Positions 15,914 through 24,820 are shown, numbered from the stretch's first letter. The stretch: DNA of 64,000 nt from Microtetraspora sp. NBRC 16547 (GCF_030268965.1 NZ_BSSE01000001.1:259796-323795); one strand, 5' to 3'. Translations and numbers: made by a program. Notes: a model not told the origin generated them from the letters alone.

Positions 15914-18900
15914 GTGAGCATCGTCATTGTGCGCCGTCCTGAGCGCCGCCCTGGCCCGAAGCCGCCACGAGGCGAGATCCTGCTCGAGCCGCCGCCGGAG
16001 GTCCCGGAGGTGCAGTCGCAGGGCTTCGGCAACGTGCTCACCTACCTGCCGATGCTGGCGGGAGGGGCGGCCATGGGGCTGATGTTCACCGCGAACGGCA
16101 ACGGCAACCCGCTCATGTACGTGTCGAGCGGCCTGTTCGCGGTGTCCATGCTGGGAATGAGCCTCGGACAGATGGGCCGCCAGGCCGGCGAGCGCAAGGC
16201 CCGGATGAACGGCCTGCGCCGGGACTACTTCCGGTACCTCTCCCAGGTGCGCAAGCGCGTACGGCGGACCGCCAAGCAGCAGCGGGAGGCCCTCGAATGG
16301 AGCGGCCCCGACCCGGACTCCCTGTGGTGGCTCGCCATGGGCCCACGCCTCTGGGAGCGGCGGCCCCGCGACGACGACTTCGGCACCGTACGGCTCGGTA
16401 CGGGCGTGCAGAAGCTCGCGATCCAGCTCATCCCGCCGGACTCCAAGCCGGTCGAGGACCTCGACGCGCTGTCGGCGGGCGCGCTGCGCAGGTTCGTCCG
16501 GGCGCACTCGACCGTGTCGAAGCTTCCGGTCGCCGTGGCCCTGCACTCCTTCGCGCGGATCAAAATCACCGGTGACCCCGTCGCCGTACGGGAACTGGTC
16601 CGGGCGATGGTCGCGCAGACCGCAGTGTTCCACTCGCCCGACGACATGCGGATCATGGTGTGCGCGGACCAGGAGTGGATGCCCCACTGGGAGTGGGTCA
16701 AGTGGCTGCCCCACGCGTTGCACCCGGAGGAGACCGACGCCGCCGGTCAGGTGCGGCTGATGACCGAGAACCTCGCCGAGCTGGACCGGCTCGTCGGCTC
16801 CGAGCTGAGGGAGCGCGCGAGGTTCAAGCCGGGAGGCGCCGCCGACGCCCTGCCGTACCACGTCCTGATCATCGACGGCGGGCGGGTGCCGATCGACTCC
16901 CAGCTCGGGACGGACGCCATCCAGGGCGTCACCGTGATCGACCTGTCCGGGACGGCGGGAGTCGTCGAGGAGCAGAGCACGCTACGGCTGGATGTCCGGC
17001 CCGACGGATTCTTCATGATCAAGCTGGATCACGCGGGCAAGGAGTCCCGGACCCGGCTCGGCGACCCGGACCGGCTCGACTTCCTCAGAACCGAGGGCCT
17101 GGCCAGGCAGCTCGCCCCGCTGCGCGCGTCCACGGCCAAGGGCAGGGAGACACAGGACGTCCTCGCGACGAACACGTCGCTCACCGACCTGCTCGGCGTC
17201 GGCGACGCCGCCCTCATCGACCCCGCGGTGACGTGGCGGCCCCGGGCCGGCCGCAACCGGCTGCGGGTGCCGATCGGGCTCGGCGCGGACGGCCGCGTGG
17301 TCGAGCTCGACATCAAGGAGTCGGCTCAGGGCGGCATGGGGCCGCACGGCCTGGTGATCGGCGCCACCGGATCGGGCAAGAGCGAGCTGCTGCGCACACT
17401 CGTGCTCGGCCTCGCCCTCACCCACTCCTCGGAGATCCTCAACTTCGTCCTCGTCGACTTCAAGGGCGGCGCCACGTTCCTCGGCCTGGAGAGCCTCTCC
17501 CACGTCTCCGCGGTCATCACCAACCTGGAGGACGAGCTGCCGCTCGTCGACCGCATGCACGACGCCCTGCACGGCGAGATGGTCCGCCGCCAGGAGCTGC
17601 TGCGGGCCGCGGGCAACTACGCCTCGCTGCGCGACTACGAGCGCGCCAGGGAGCAGGGGGCCGACCTCGCGCCCATGCCCACCCTGTTCGTCGTCCTCGA
17701 CGAGTTCAGCGAGCTGCTCACGGCCAAGCCCGAGTTCATCGACCTGTTCGTCATGATCGGACGGCTCGGCCGGTCACTCGGCGTGCACCTGCTGCTCGCC
17801 TCGCAGCGCCTGGAGGAGGGGCGGCTGCGCGGCCTGGACACCCACCTGTCGTACCGGATCGGGTTGCGGACCTTCTCCGCGATGGAGAGCCGGGTCGTGC
17901 TCGGCGTGGCCGACGCGTACGAGCTGCCGTCCGCTCCCGGCAACGGGTACCTCAAGTTCGACACCACTGGGATGACCCGGTTCAAGGCGGCCTACGTCTC
18001 CGGGGCGTACGAGGCGGGGACGCACCACGCGGCCGCGCCCGACGGCGGCGCCGCGCCGCCCCGCGTGGTCGAGTACGGCACGGCGTACGCCCCTCTGCCG
18101 GAGATCGAGAAGGCGCCGGAGGAGGCCGGAGACTCGGCCGCCGAAGGAGCGACGGCCGACGGCCCGCAGACCCAGGACAGCCTGCTCGACGTCGTGGTGG
18201 CCAGGATGACGGGCAAGGGACCGGCCGCCCACCGCATCTGGCTGCCGCCGCTCGGCGACCCGCCAACCCTCACCCACCTGCTCCCCCCGCTGTCGGTCAC
18301 ACCGGAGCTGGGGTTGTCCACCGCGGGCTGGGATGGCCGGGGACGGCTGCACACCGTGATCGGCGTGGTCGACAAGCCCTTCGAGCAGCGCCGCGAACCG
18401 TTCTGGCTGGACCTGTCCGGCGCGGCCGGCCACGTCGCCGTCGCCGGCGGCACGCAGAGCGGCAAGAGCACGGTGCTCCGCACGCTGATCACGAGCATGG
18501 CGCTCACCCACACGCCCCGCGAGGTCCAGTTCTACTGCCTGGACTTCGGAGGCGGCTCGCTCGCCTCGCTCGACGGGCTGCCGCACGTCGGCGGCGTCGC
18601 CAGCCGTCTCGACGCCGACCGGGTCCGCCGTACGGTCGCCGAGATCTCGACGCTCCTCCAGCAGCGGGAACGCGAGTTCGCCGAGCAGGGGATCGACTCG
18701 ATCACGGCCTACCGGCGGGGGCTGGCCGACGGCACGATCGAGGGCGACGGGTGGGGCGACATCTTCCTGGTGGTCGACGGCTGGCTGACCATCCGGCAGG
18801 ACTTCGAGACGCTCGAACCCATCATCACCGACCTGGCCGCGCGCGGGCTCGGCTACGGCATCCACGTCGTGGCCGCCACCAACAAGTGGTCGGAGTTCCG

Positions 18901-19927
18901 GCCCGGCATCAGGGACCTGTTCGGCACCCGCGTCGAGCTCAAGCTCGGCGACGCGTACGAGTCGGAGATCAACCGCAAGAAGTCGCTGGCCGTGCCGGAG
19001 GGCGTGCCCGGCCGCGGCCTGACCAGGGACGGCATGCACTTCCTGTCGGCGCTGCCCCGCATCGACGGCGTCCAGCGCGCCGACGACCTCCCGGACGGCG
19101 TCCGCGCGCTCGTCCAGGCGGTGCGGAACGCCTGGACGGGCCGGCCCGCCCCCGCCGTACGGCTCCTGCCGTCCGTGCTGCCCGCCGAGACGCTGCCGGA
19201 CGTCGCGGCGACCGGGCCGGGCCGGATCGCGATCGGCATCGACGAGGGCACCCTCTCGCCCGTGCTGCTCGACTTCGACACCGATCCGCACTTCGTCGTG
19301 GTCGGCGACACCGAGAGCGGCAAGTCCAACCTGCTGCGGCTGGTGGCCGAGGGCCTGGTGGCCCGGCGCACCCCGCAGGAGGCCATGATGATCGTGATCG
19401 ACTATCGCCGGACGCTTCTCGACACCGCCGTCACCGACCACCGCATCGGCTACGCGGCGTCCGGACCCGCGGCGCTCGAACTGATCAACGACGCCCGCAA
19501 CGCGCTGCTCAAGCGGCTGCCCCCCGCCGACCTCACGCCCGAGCAGCTCAGGGCGCGCAACTGGTGGCGCGGCTCCGACCTCTACATCGTGGTGGACAAC
19601 TACGAGCTGGTCGCCACCTCGTCCAATCCTCTGCTGCCCCTGGCCGAGCTACTGCCGCAGGCCCGCGACATCGGCCTGCACCTGGTGATGTCCCGGGCGA
19701 TGGGCGGTCTCGGCCGGGCCATGTTCGACCCCGTCATCCAGCGGCTCAAGGACATGGCCAGCCCCGCCGTCGTCCTGTCCGGCAACCGGGACGAGGGCTT
19801 CCTCTTCGGCAACGTGCGGGCACACCCGCTCCCGCCCGGTCGCGGCTACCACGTCGATCGGAAGTACGGCAACCGCCTCATGCAGACGGCGTTCCTCCCG
19901 CCACACCAGCCCCCGGAAGCGGACTGA
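15914..19927 (+). CDS. eccC: Type VII secretion ATPase EccC (fused EccCa-EccCb)
   Basis: A 1337-residue FtsK/SpoIIIE-type ATPase. Two membrane helices lie in the first 85 residues. Three ATPase domains follow, with Walker A sites at 483-490 (G-A-T-G-S-G-K-S), 845-852 (G-G-T-Q-S-G-K-S) and 1131-1138 (G-D-T-E-S-G-K-S). Walker B segments end in V-L-D-E for the first domain, V-V-D-G for the second and V-V-D-N for the third. Only the first domain keeps the catalytic Glu, which agrees with the known family rule that ATPase 1 is the active one while domains 2 and 3 bind substrates. The start is GTG at 15914 with GGAGGG upstream. It is an uninterrupted single gene, unlike the split form of some mycobacterial systems. 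Confidence 0.96.
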   Translation: MSIVIVRRPERRPGPKPPRGEILLEPPPEVPEVQSQGFGNVLTYLPMLAGGAAMGLMFTANGNGNPLMYVSSGLFAVSMLGMSLGQMGRQAGERKARMNGLRRDYFRYLSQVRKRVRRTAKQQREALEWSGPDPDSLWWLAMGPRLWERRPRDDDFGTVRLGTGVQKLAIQLIPPDSKPVEDLDALSAGALRRFVRAHSTVSKLPVAVALHSFARIKITGDPVAVRELVRAMVAQTAVFHSPDDMRIMVCADQEWMPHWEWVKWLPHALHPEETDAAGQVRLMTENLAELDRLVGSELRERARFKPGGAADALPYHVLIIDGGRVPIDSQLGTDAIQGVTVIDLSGTAGVVEEQSTLRLDVRPDGFFMIKLDHAGKESRTRLGDPDRLDFLRTEGLARQLAPLRASTAKGRETQDVLATNTSLTDLLGVGDAALIDPAVTWRPRAGRNRLRVPIGLGADGRVVELDIKESAQGGMGPHGLVIGATGSGKSELLRTLVLGLALTHSSEILNFVLVDFKGGATFLGLESLSHVSAVITNLEDELPLVDRMHDALHGEMVRRQELLRAAGNYASLRDYERAREQGADLAPMPTLFVVLDEFSELLTAKPEFIDLFVMIGRLGRSLGVHLLLASQRLEEGRLRGLDTHLSYRIGLRTFSAMESRVVLGVADAYELPSAPGNGYLKFDTTGMTRFKAAYVSGAYEAGTHHAAAPDGGAAPPRVVEYGTAYAPLPEIEKAPEEAGDSAAEGATADGPQTQDSLLDVVVARMTGKGPAAHRIWLPPLGDPPTLTHLLPPLSVTPELGLSTAGWDGRGRLHTVIGVVDKPFEQRREPFWLDLSGAAGHVAVAGGTQSGKSTVLRTLITSMALTHTPREVQFYCLDFGGGSLASLDGLPHVGGVASRLDADRVRRTVAEISTLLQQREREFAEQGIDSITAYRRGLADGTIEGDGWGDIFLVVDGWLTIRQDFETLEPIITDLAARGLGYGIHVVAATNKWSEFRPGIRDLFGTRVELKLGDAYESEINRKKSLAVPEGVPGRGLTRDGMHFLSALPRIDGVQRADDLPDGVRALVQAVRNAWTGRPAPAVRLLPSVLPAETLPDVAATGPGRIAIGIDEGTLSPVLLDFDTDPHFVVVGDTESGKSNLLRLVAEGLVARRTPQEAMMIVIDYRRTLLDTAVTDHRIGYAASGPAALELINDARNALLKRLPPADLTPEQLRARNWWRGSDLYIVVDNYELVATSSNPLLPLAELLPQARDIGLHLVMSRAMGGLGRAMFDPVIQRLKDMASPAVVLSGNRDEGFLFGNVRAHPLPPGRGYHVDRKYGNRLMQTAFLPPHQPPEAD

Positions 19928-20943
19928 TGGGCCTCCACCTTCCGACCGGGCTGGTCCTGGCCATGGGTCTCGTCGGCTACACCTGGCCCGCCGCCGACGA
20001 GACCAAGCTCCTCGAAGCCGGACGCATGTGGATCGGCTTCGCCGACACCCTCTACGAACAAGCCCAAAACGCCAACGACCACGTCCAACGTGTCGTCACC
20101 CGCAACAGCGGCCAAGACATCACCGCCATGTGGGACCGCTGGACCTCCGCCGAGGGTCCCACCGCCCAAAGCAACGACGCCATCACCGCCACCCGGCTCA
20201 TCGGCGCCGCCTGCCTCGCCGGAGCCGCCATCGTCGCCGCCTTCAAAATCGGCATCATCACCGCACTCGCCCGCCTCGCCGTACGGGTCGCCCAGGCCAT
20301 CGCCGCCGCCGGCGCCAGCCTCGGCACCTCACTCGCCACACTCCCCCTCTCCATCGCCGCCACCCGCGTCGCCATCCGCGGACTCCTCCACACCACCCTC
20401 CACCGCCTCAAACGAATCGTCGGCTCACTCCTCGAGCGCGCCCGCGCCCTCTTCCAGAAGATCACCCCCATGGGGCTGCGCATGCGGCTCGCCAGACGGC
20501 CGGACCCGCTCCGCGCCGCGGCGGACCGAACCGTGAACGTCAAGGCCATCACCCCGTCCCCGGTGTGGCGTACGGACCGGCTCATCCTGCGACGCGCGGA
20601 CGACCGTCACCCGGACGAGGTCTTCGGGCCCGGCTTCCATCCGCGCAACCCCCGCAACGCCGACCTGGAGTCCCACCTGCGGTTCGAGGAGTCGGCGTTC
20701 GTCAGCACCACCCGGCTGGACAACCCGATGGACATCTTCCCGACGAGATACCTGTACGACGTGGACGCGCCGGGAGGGATCGACATCGTCGACACCATGG
20801 GCAGCGCCCTGCGCACCGGGCACCAGCGGGAAGTCGCGTTCCCCGGCGGGATCGAGGGCAGGTTCATCAAAGGGGCCCGACCGTACGACGCCACGACCGG
20901 GACATTCGGGGGCTACGTCCCCAACCCCGGTTACCGACCGTGA
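19927..20943 (+). CDS. Membrane-spanning type VII toxin with pertussis-like ADP-ribosyltransferase domain
   Basis: A 338-residue protein whose ATG overlaps the eccC stop (ATGA-type overlap), so it is translationally coupled to the secretion ATPase. Residues 20-80 are a WXG-like helical region (M68-W-D-R-W). Two hydrophobic helices lie at about 91-113 and 121-150. The C-terminal part (about 212-338) shows the ADP-ribosyltransferase set as in pertussis toxin S1: R223 in R-R-A-D-D-R-H-P-D-E-V-F, then S-A-F-V-S260-T-T, then Q300-R-E302, with the same spacing order. QxE enzymes modify Arg, Cys, Asn or guanine depending on the clade; the target here cannot be read from sequence. No separate immunity gene is recognised. 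The linker region (20040-20430) is unusually C-rich on the coding strand. Confidence 0.82.
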   Translation: MGLHLPTGLVLAMGLVGYTWPAADETKLLEAGRMWIGFADTLYEQAQNANDHVQRVVTRNSGQDITAMWDRWTSAEGPTAQSNDAITATRLIGAACLAGAAIVAAFKIGIITALARLAVRVAQAIAAAGASLGTSLATLPLSIAATRVAIRGLLHTTLHRLKRIVGSLLERARALFQKITPMGLRMRLARRPDPLRAAADRTVNVKAITPSPVWRTDRLILRRADDRHPDEVFGPGFHPRNPRNADLESHLRFEESAFVSTTRLDNPMDIFPTRYLYDVDAPGGIDIVDTMGSALRTGHQREVAFPGGIEGRFIKGARPYDATTGTFGGYVPNPGYRP

Positions 20944-21279
20944 TCAGACCATCCGGCCGGGAACGGCGTTGGCCGCGGCTTCCGCGCCGGCCAGCTCGGC
21001 GCGACCGTGATTCCCGGACATCGTCTCGACAGTGATCCCCGCGTCCCTGATCCCGCCGGCGAGCGTCACGTACGCGTCGATCGCCTCCCGCCTGATCATG
21101 GCGTAGATCGGGCCGCACATGCTTCCCAGCTCGTCGTCGCCCCAGGGATCCAACCGACCCGCCAACTCCGTGGCGAAGACCTCGACCTCGAGCGCCATGT
21201 CCTCCCCCACGCGTAGGAGCCCGTCACCGCCGGCGCGCAGGTCCGCGTGGGAGACCTCGATCCCGCCCGGTTCCCTCAT
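20944..21279 (-). CDS. WXG100-like protein next to the ADP-ribosyltransferase toxin
   Basis: A 111-residue protein. It has two helices with D-P-W46-G-D-D-E-L-G at the turn, a pattern common among ESAT-6-like proteins of filamentous actinomycetes. Its stop codon directly abuts that of the toxin gene (convergent, no gap). The ATG at 21279 follows a GGAGACGGGG site. It could be an export partner of the toxin or of another locus substrate. No YxxxD/E motif is clear at its C-terminus. Confidence 0.75.
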   Translation of the reverse strand: MREPGGIEVSHADLRAGGDGLLRVGEDMALEVEVFATELAGRLDPWGDDELGSMCGPIYAMIRREAIDAYVTLAGGIRDAGITVETMSGNHGRAELAGAEAAANAVPGRMV

Positions 21280-21508
21280 GCCCCGTCTCCTTCCTCATCA
21301 GCGCTCTCCGAATGCCGTCTGCTTGTCACCACCAAGCATGCCGAAAAGTGCCGGATCCTGCCCTCAAGTCCGAGATGCCGCCCTGCCTCCGCATGCTGAA
21401 GGCCGCCCGGACGCGGACACCCGCCCGGATCCGTCTCGGCGGTGCCTGGAGTGGTGAGCGTGATAGTCAGCTTCTCGGCCCTGAAGGACCAAGCTTGCAG
21501 CTCCTCGC

Positions 21509-21525
21509 CGTACCTGGCAGGTACG
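21509..21525 (-). repeat. Hairpin at the tnpB 3' end
   Basis: Perfect 7-base arms (CGTACCT and AGGTACG) with a GGC loop, three bases past the tnpB stop. In IS605 elements this side carries the end recognised by TnpA and the scaffold of the omega (re) RNA that guides TnpB. Confidence 0.6.
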
Positions 21526-21527
21526 AG

Positions 21528-22679
21528 TCAGGCCGCGTCGTCGGCAGCGTGACTCACTGCCCAGCCCGTGACACCGCGCGAGGCGATGTTGCGGGCCGCG
21601 TTGACGTCGGCGTGCTCAGCGAAGCCGCACGACGTACAGGAGAAGGTTGCCTGGCCCGGCCGGTTGGCCTTGTCCACATGCCCGCAGGCCGAGCAGGTCT
21701 GGGAGGTGTAGGCCGGATCGATGTGGATCACGGCGACCCCGCGCTGGGCCGCCTTGTAGACGATGAAGCTCCCCAACTGGTGGAAACTCCACGAGTGCAG
21801 CGTGACCCGCTGGGGCTTGCGGAGCCGTACCCGGTCACGGATCCCGCCCAGGTCTTCCAGGGCGATCCCGCGTCCGGTGCGTTCTGCCTCGGTCACGATG
21901 CGTTTGGCGATGCGGTGATTGGTATCGGCGGCGAACCGCGCCTCCTTGCGGCGGCGCTTCTTCAGCAGCCGTTTGGCGGACCTGGTGGCCTTAACCTGCA
22001 ACCGGCGGCGCAGCTCCCGGTTGCGGTGACGGACCGCGTTCAGTCCCTTACCGCAGTGGCGGGCGCCGTCACTGGTGGTGGCAATGTTGGCGATGCCCAG
22101 ATCCACCCCTATGAAGGCGCCCGGTTCAGTGACCGGAACATCAGGGATCTCACAGGTCGCATACAGAAACCACATGCCATCCCGGCAGACCAGGTCGGAT
22201 TCGCCCTTCCGGTACAAGGCCAGCGCCTTGAGCTGGTCGGCCGAGCCGACGAACGCGACATTGCGCAACCGGCCGGCCGCGGTCCAGATCGACACCGTGT
22301 GGGCGGTGTGGTCCCAGGACAGGCAGCGGTCATCGAACGGCTGCGCGGCACCGGCGCGGAAGACGATCGGTTTACTCTCGGCCCGCGCACGGCGCCGGGA
22401 GCCTTCCGATCCCAGGTTCCCGGCCCGGATGTTGGCCTTCAGTGTGGTGTAGGCGTCGGCGACCTTCTTGATCACATGCTGGGCGGCCTGCGCCCCCAAC
22501 CCGCGCGCTCTCACCTCGCGATAGGTGTGCTTGCGCAACGCGTACTCACGCCGGTCCCCGGTCGTGAACGCGGTCGCCGAGGCGAAGTTCGCGGCGTCGT
22601 TGCAGGCGCGCAAGGTCGCCTCCAGCGCCGCCGCCTGCTCGGGCGTCGGCCGGAGCCTCACCTGCACCACCAGCTTCAC
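21528..22679 (-). CDS. tnpB: RNA-guided endonuclease TnpB (IS605 OrfB family)
   Basis: A 383-residue protein of typical TnpB length. The RuvC catalytic residues are all present: D193 (I-G-V-D-L-G-I-A), E275 (A-L-E-D-L-G) and D358 (H-A-D-V-N-A-A-R-N). The zinc finger C329-x2-C332...C348-x2-C351 is intact. An N-terminal OrfB helix-turn-helix region precedes them. The start is taken at GTG 22679, giving the usual M-K-L-V-V-Q-V-R-L opening; upstream in-frame starts exist. TnpB proteins are guided nucleases that help their transposon persist. All visible catalytic parts are intact, so it may be active although the partner tnpA is broken. Confidence 0.92.
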   Translation of the reverse strand: MKLVVQVRLRPTPEQAAALEATLRACNDAANFASATAFTTGDRREYALRKHTYREVRARGLGAQAAQHVIKKVADAYTTLKANIRAGNLGSEGSRRRARAESKPIVFRAGAAQPFDDRCLSWDHTAHTVSIWTAAGRLRNVAFVGSADQLKALALYRKGESDLVCRDGMWFLYATCEIPDVPVTEPGAFIGVDLGIANIATTSDGARHCGKGLNAVRHRNRELRRRLQVKATRSAKRLLKKRRRKEARFAADTNHRIAKRIVTEAERTGRGIALEDLGGIRDRVRLRKPQRVTLHSWSFHQLGSFIVYKAAQRGVAVIHIDPAYTSQTCSACGHVDKANRPGQATFSCTSCGFAEHADVNAARNIASRGVTGWAVSHAADDAA

Positions 22680-22714
22680 ATCGAACACATTATCGGCTGG
22701 TGCGCGTCGCCGTG

Positions 22715-23153
22715 ATGGAAACCGAAACCGGATATCCGCCAAGGTCGCAGCGTGGTCTACAGGTCTACAGCCTCCACGCGCATTCGGTCTCCACCACCAA
22801 GTACCGGCGTGGTGTGTTCACGGGCGAACTCCTGTCACGACGCGAAGAGATCATGATCGAGGTGAGCGACAGCTTCGGAGCGGAGCTGCGCAAGTTCAAC
22901 GGCGACAGCGACCACGTGCATCTGCTGGTGTGCTACCTCAAGGGGCGTCTCGGCACGCCTGCTGCGCAAGGAGTTCCCCAGCCACATCCGCAAGTATCTG
23001 TGGGGCGGCCTTTTCTGGTCACCGTCGCACTTCGCGGCGTCCTGCGGCAGCGCCCCGCTGTCGACCATCAAGAAGTACATCGAGAACCAGAAACGCCCGG
23101 ACGACCGTCCGGGCAAGGCGCAAGGCGAGGGAAGCGATTCCTCCCGGGCGTGA
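22715..23153 (+). pseudogene. tnpA: IS200-type transposase TnpA, frameshifted
   Basis: Remnant of a Y1 single-strand transposase. The first frame contains T-K-Y-R-R-G-V-F and the HUH motif (D-H-V-H-L-L-V). The region between this motif and L-K-G is shortened compared with family members. An extra C after AAGGGG (near 22942) then shifts the frame. The second frame continues with A-R-L-L-R-K-E-F-P-S-H-I-R-K and F-W-S-P-S-H-F-A-A-S-C, and contains the catalytic Tyr in K-K-Y-I-E-N-Q, ending at 23153. The protein cannot be made intact, so the element could move only with help in trans. Confidence 0.88.
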
Positions 23154-23162
23154 ACGCCCGGG
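23095..23162 (+). repeat. Two tandem hairpins at the tnpA end of the element
   Basis: Stem 1: 23095-23102 pairs with 23107-23114 (8 bases, loop GACC). Stem 2: 23143-23150 pairs with 23155-23162 (8 bases, loop TGAA, which contains the tnpA stop). Both hairpins recur in the remnant at 41785-41845, so they belong to the element and are likely TnpA recognition structures. Confidence 0.8.
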
Positions 23163-23307
23163 GTTCCTCGCTAGATCACGCTGAGAACAGGAGGGCGGCC
23201 GGACGCCGGAACCGGTCCTGGAACGGTTTCACGAACGGATACCGTTTCGGCGGACAGGAACAATTACGCATCGCGGTTCGTCCTCAAGGGCGAAGGAGGC
23301 TTACGCC

Positions 23308-24729
23308 GTGACCATCACCCATCCGCTGGGCCGCGTGGGGGCCGCCGTTGCGGCGCTCCTCGTCGGCCTGTTCACTTTGCTCGCCTGGAGTCCGTCGGCG
23401 CACGCCGACGCTCTCCCGGATGTCAGCACGGTGCTTTCGCACTGGAAGGACAGCAAGGACCCCCTCTACGTACAGGACGGGTCCCCTCTGTCGTCCGGTG
23501 ACGAGTCTGAGATCCGCGACGCGTTGAAGAACGCGAACACCAAGATCTACGCGGTCGCGTTGCCCGACGGGTCGATCACGACCCAGCAGCAGGCCGGGAC
23601 CTACATCCAGTCGCTCGGCCTGGCGCTCCGGGAAGCGGGACGCGCCAAGGCGACCGTCGCGGTCCTCGACGGCAAGACCCTCTTCGCCGGTTCCAGCGCT
23701 CTCGGACGGTACAACAATCAGGCCGGGCCGATCGCCCGGGCCTCCATCGAGACCAACGACAGCGTCGCCAAGGGCATGCAGGACTTCGCCAACCGCATCG
23801 ACCTGGCGGCGAAGGGCAAGATCAGGGACGCGCTGAACAACAGGAGCCCGGTGTCCTCCGGCGGCGGCGGAACAGGCCTGCTGGTCATTCTTGGCATCGC
23901 CCTTGTCGGAGGTGGCGGTTTGTGGATCTTCGCTCGCCGGGCCAAGCGCAAGCGCGAGGAGCAGGAGGCGGCCGAGCTCGCCGCCGTCAAGAATACGGTC
24001 GAGGAGGACGTCACCAAGTTCGGTGAGGAGATCACCGCGCTGGACGTCGACGTCAAGATGCTGCCCCAGTCCGAGACCTCGGGCGACTGGCAGCGCGCCC
24101 TCGACTCCTACGAGCGCGCCAAGAACGAGCTCGCGGCCGTCAAGCGGGCCGACGAGCTGCGCACGGTCACCGCGACGCTGGAGGACGGGCGGTACGCCCT
24201 GGCCTGCGTCAAGGCCCGCGTGAACAACCAGCCCCTCCCCGAGCGGCTGCCTCCGTGCTTCTTCAACCCGCAGCACGGCCCGTCCGCGCGGAATGTCCAC
24301 TGGGCTCCCCCGGGCGGCGCCCCGCGCGAGGTCCCGGCCTGTGTGGCGGACGCCGAGGCGGTCGAGCGCGGCTTCGACCCGCAGATGCGCGAGGTCATGG
24401 TGAACGGCCAGCGCCGCCCGTACTGGGACGCCGGCCCGGCCTACCAGCCCTACGCCTACGGCTACTACGGCGGTTTCGGCGGCGGCGACATGCTGACCGG
24501 CATGCTCGTCGGCACCATGCTCGGCAGCGCGTTCGGCGGCTTCGGTCACGGCGGTTACGGGTCCGGCTATGCCGACGGCCTCGCGGCCGGCGGTGCCGAC
24601 TCCGGCGGTGGCGGTGACTGGGGCGGCTTCGGTGGCGGCGACTTCGGCGGCGGCGGCGACTTCGGCGGCGGCGGTGACTGGGGTGGCGGCGACTTCGGTG
24701 GCGGCGACTTCGGCGGCGGCGACTGGTGA
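23308..24729 (+). CDS. Secreted/membrane protein with glycine-rich tail and shared cytoplasmic domain
   Basis: A 473-residue protein starting at GTG 23308 behind AAGGAGG. A signal peptide (about 1-33, ending A-H-A-D-A) is followed by an extracytoplasmic domain of about 150 residues that weakly resembles TPM-type domains (family not certain). A membrane helix lies at about 188-208, followed by a basic stop-transfer segment. Residues 225-305 form a helical domain with S-G-D-W-x-x-A-L-D-x-Y-E and E-L motifs that recurs in the next gene. The last 100 residues are aromatic/Gly-rich (G-G-G-D-F/W repeats). Two Cys pairs are visible in the region after the shared domain. Function unknown. Confidence 0.8.
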   Translation: MTITHPLGRVGAAVAALLVGLFTLLAWSPSAHADALPDVSTVLSHWKDSKDPLYVQDGSPLSSGDESEIRDALKNANTKIYAVALPDGSITTQQQAGTYIQSLGLALREAGRAKATVAVLDGKTLFAGSSALGRYNNQAGPIARASIETNDSVAKGMQDFANRIDLAAKGKIRDALNNRSPVSSGGGGTGLLVILGIALVGGGGLWIFARRAKRKREEQEAAELAAVKNTVEEDVTKFGEEITALDVDVKMLPQSETSGDWQRALDSYERAKNELAAVKRADELRTVTATLEDGRYALACVKARVNNQPLPERLPPCFFNPQHGPSARNVHWAPPGGAPREVPACVADAEAVERGFDPQMREVMVNGQRRPYWDAGPAYQPYAYGYYGGFGGGDMLTGMLVGTMLGSAFGGFGHGGYGSGYADGLAAGGADSGGGGDWGGFGGGDFGGGGDFGGGGDWGGGDFGGGDFGGGDW

Positions 24730-24786
24730 TCCGCACCCCGCGTCCCGATCGGATCCTGTCCGGTTCTTGATCGGTTCCTTCTCTCA

Positions 24787-24820
24787 GGTGACCTCGCACC
24801 CCACCGGGTGCGGGGTCACC
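24787..24820 (+). terminator. Rho-independent-type terminator
   Basis: GGTGACC-T-CGCACCC pairs with GGGTGCG-G-GGTCACC (15 positions, one wobble pair), loop CACC, followed by GCCTTTT. It lies 58 bases past the stop of the 23308-24729 gene. Confidence 0.8.

Larger units (their letters stand above)
21509..23162. mobile_element. IS200/IS605-type element with divergent tnpA (broken) and tnpB
   Basis: The element carries tnpB on the minus strand and a frameshifted tnpA on the plus strand, head to head with a 35-base gap. It is bounded by hairpins: 21509-21525 beside the tnpB stop, and two at 23095-23114 and 23143-23162 at the tnpA end. Subterminal hairpins and the absence of terminal inverted repeats or target duplication are normal for this family. 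Exact left and right cleavage sites were not determined. Related remnants lie at 41785-41960 and 43738-43818. Confidence 0.82.

Noticed and set aside
16660-19926. Long plus-strand frame within eccC, continuous with the toxin gene
   Set aside because: Arg/Pro/Gly-rich out-of-frame shadow. The toxin starts at its own ATG (19927), at the eccC stop overlap, not as an extension of this frame.
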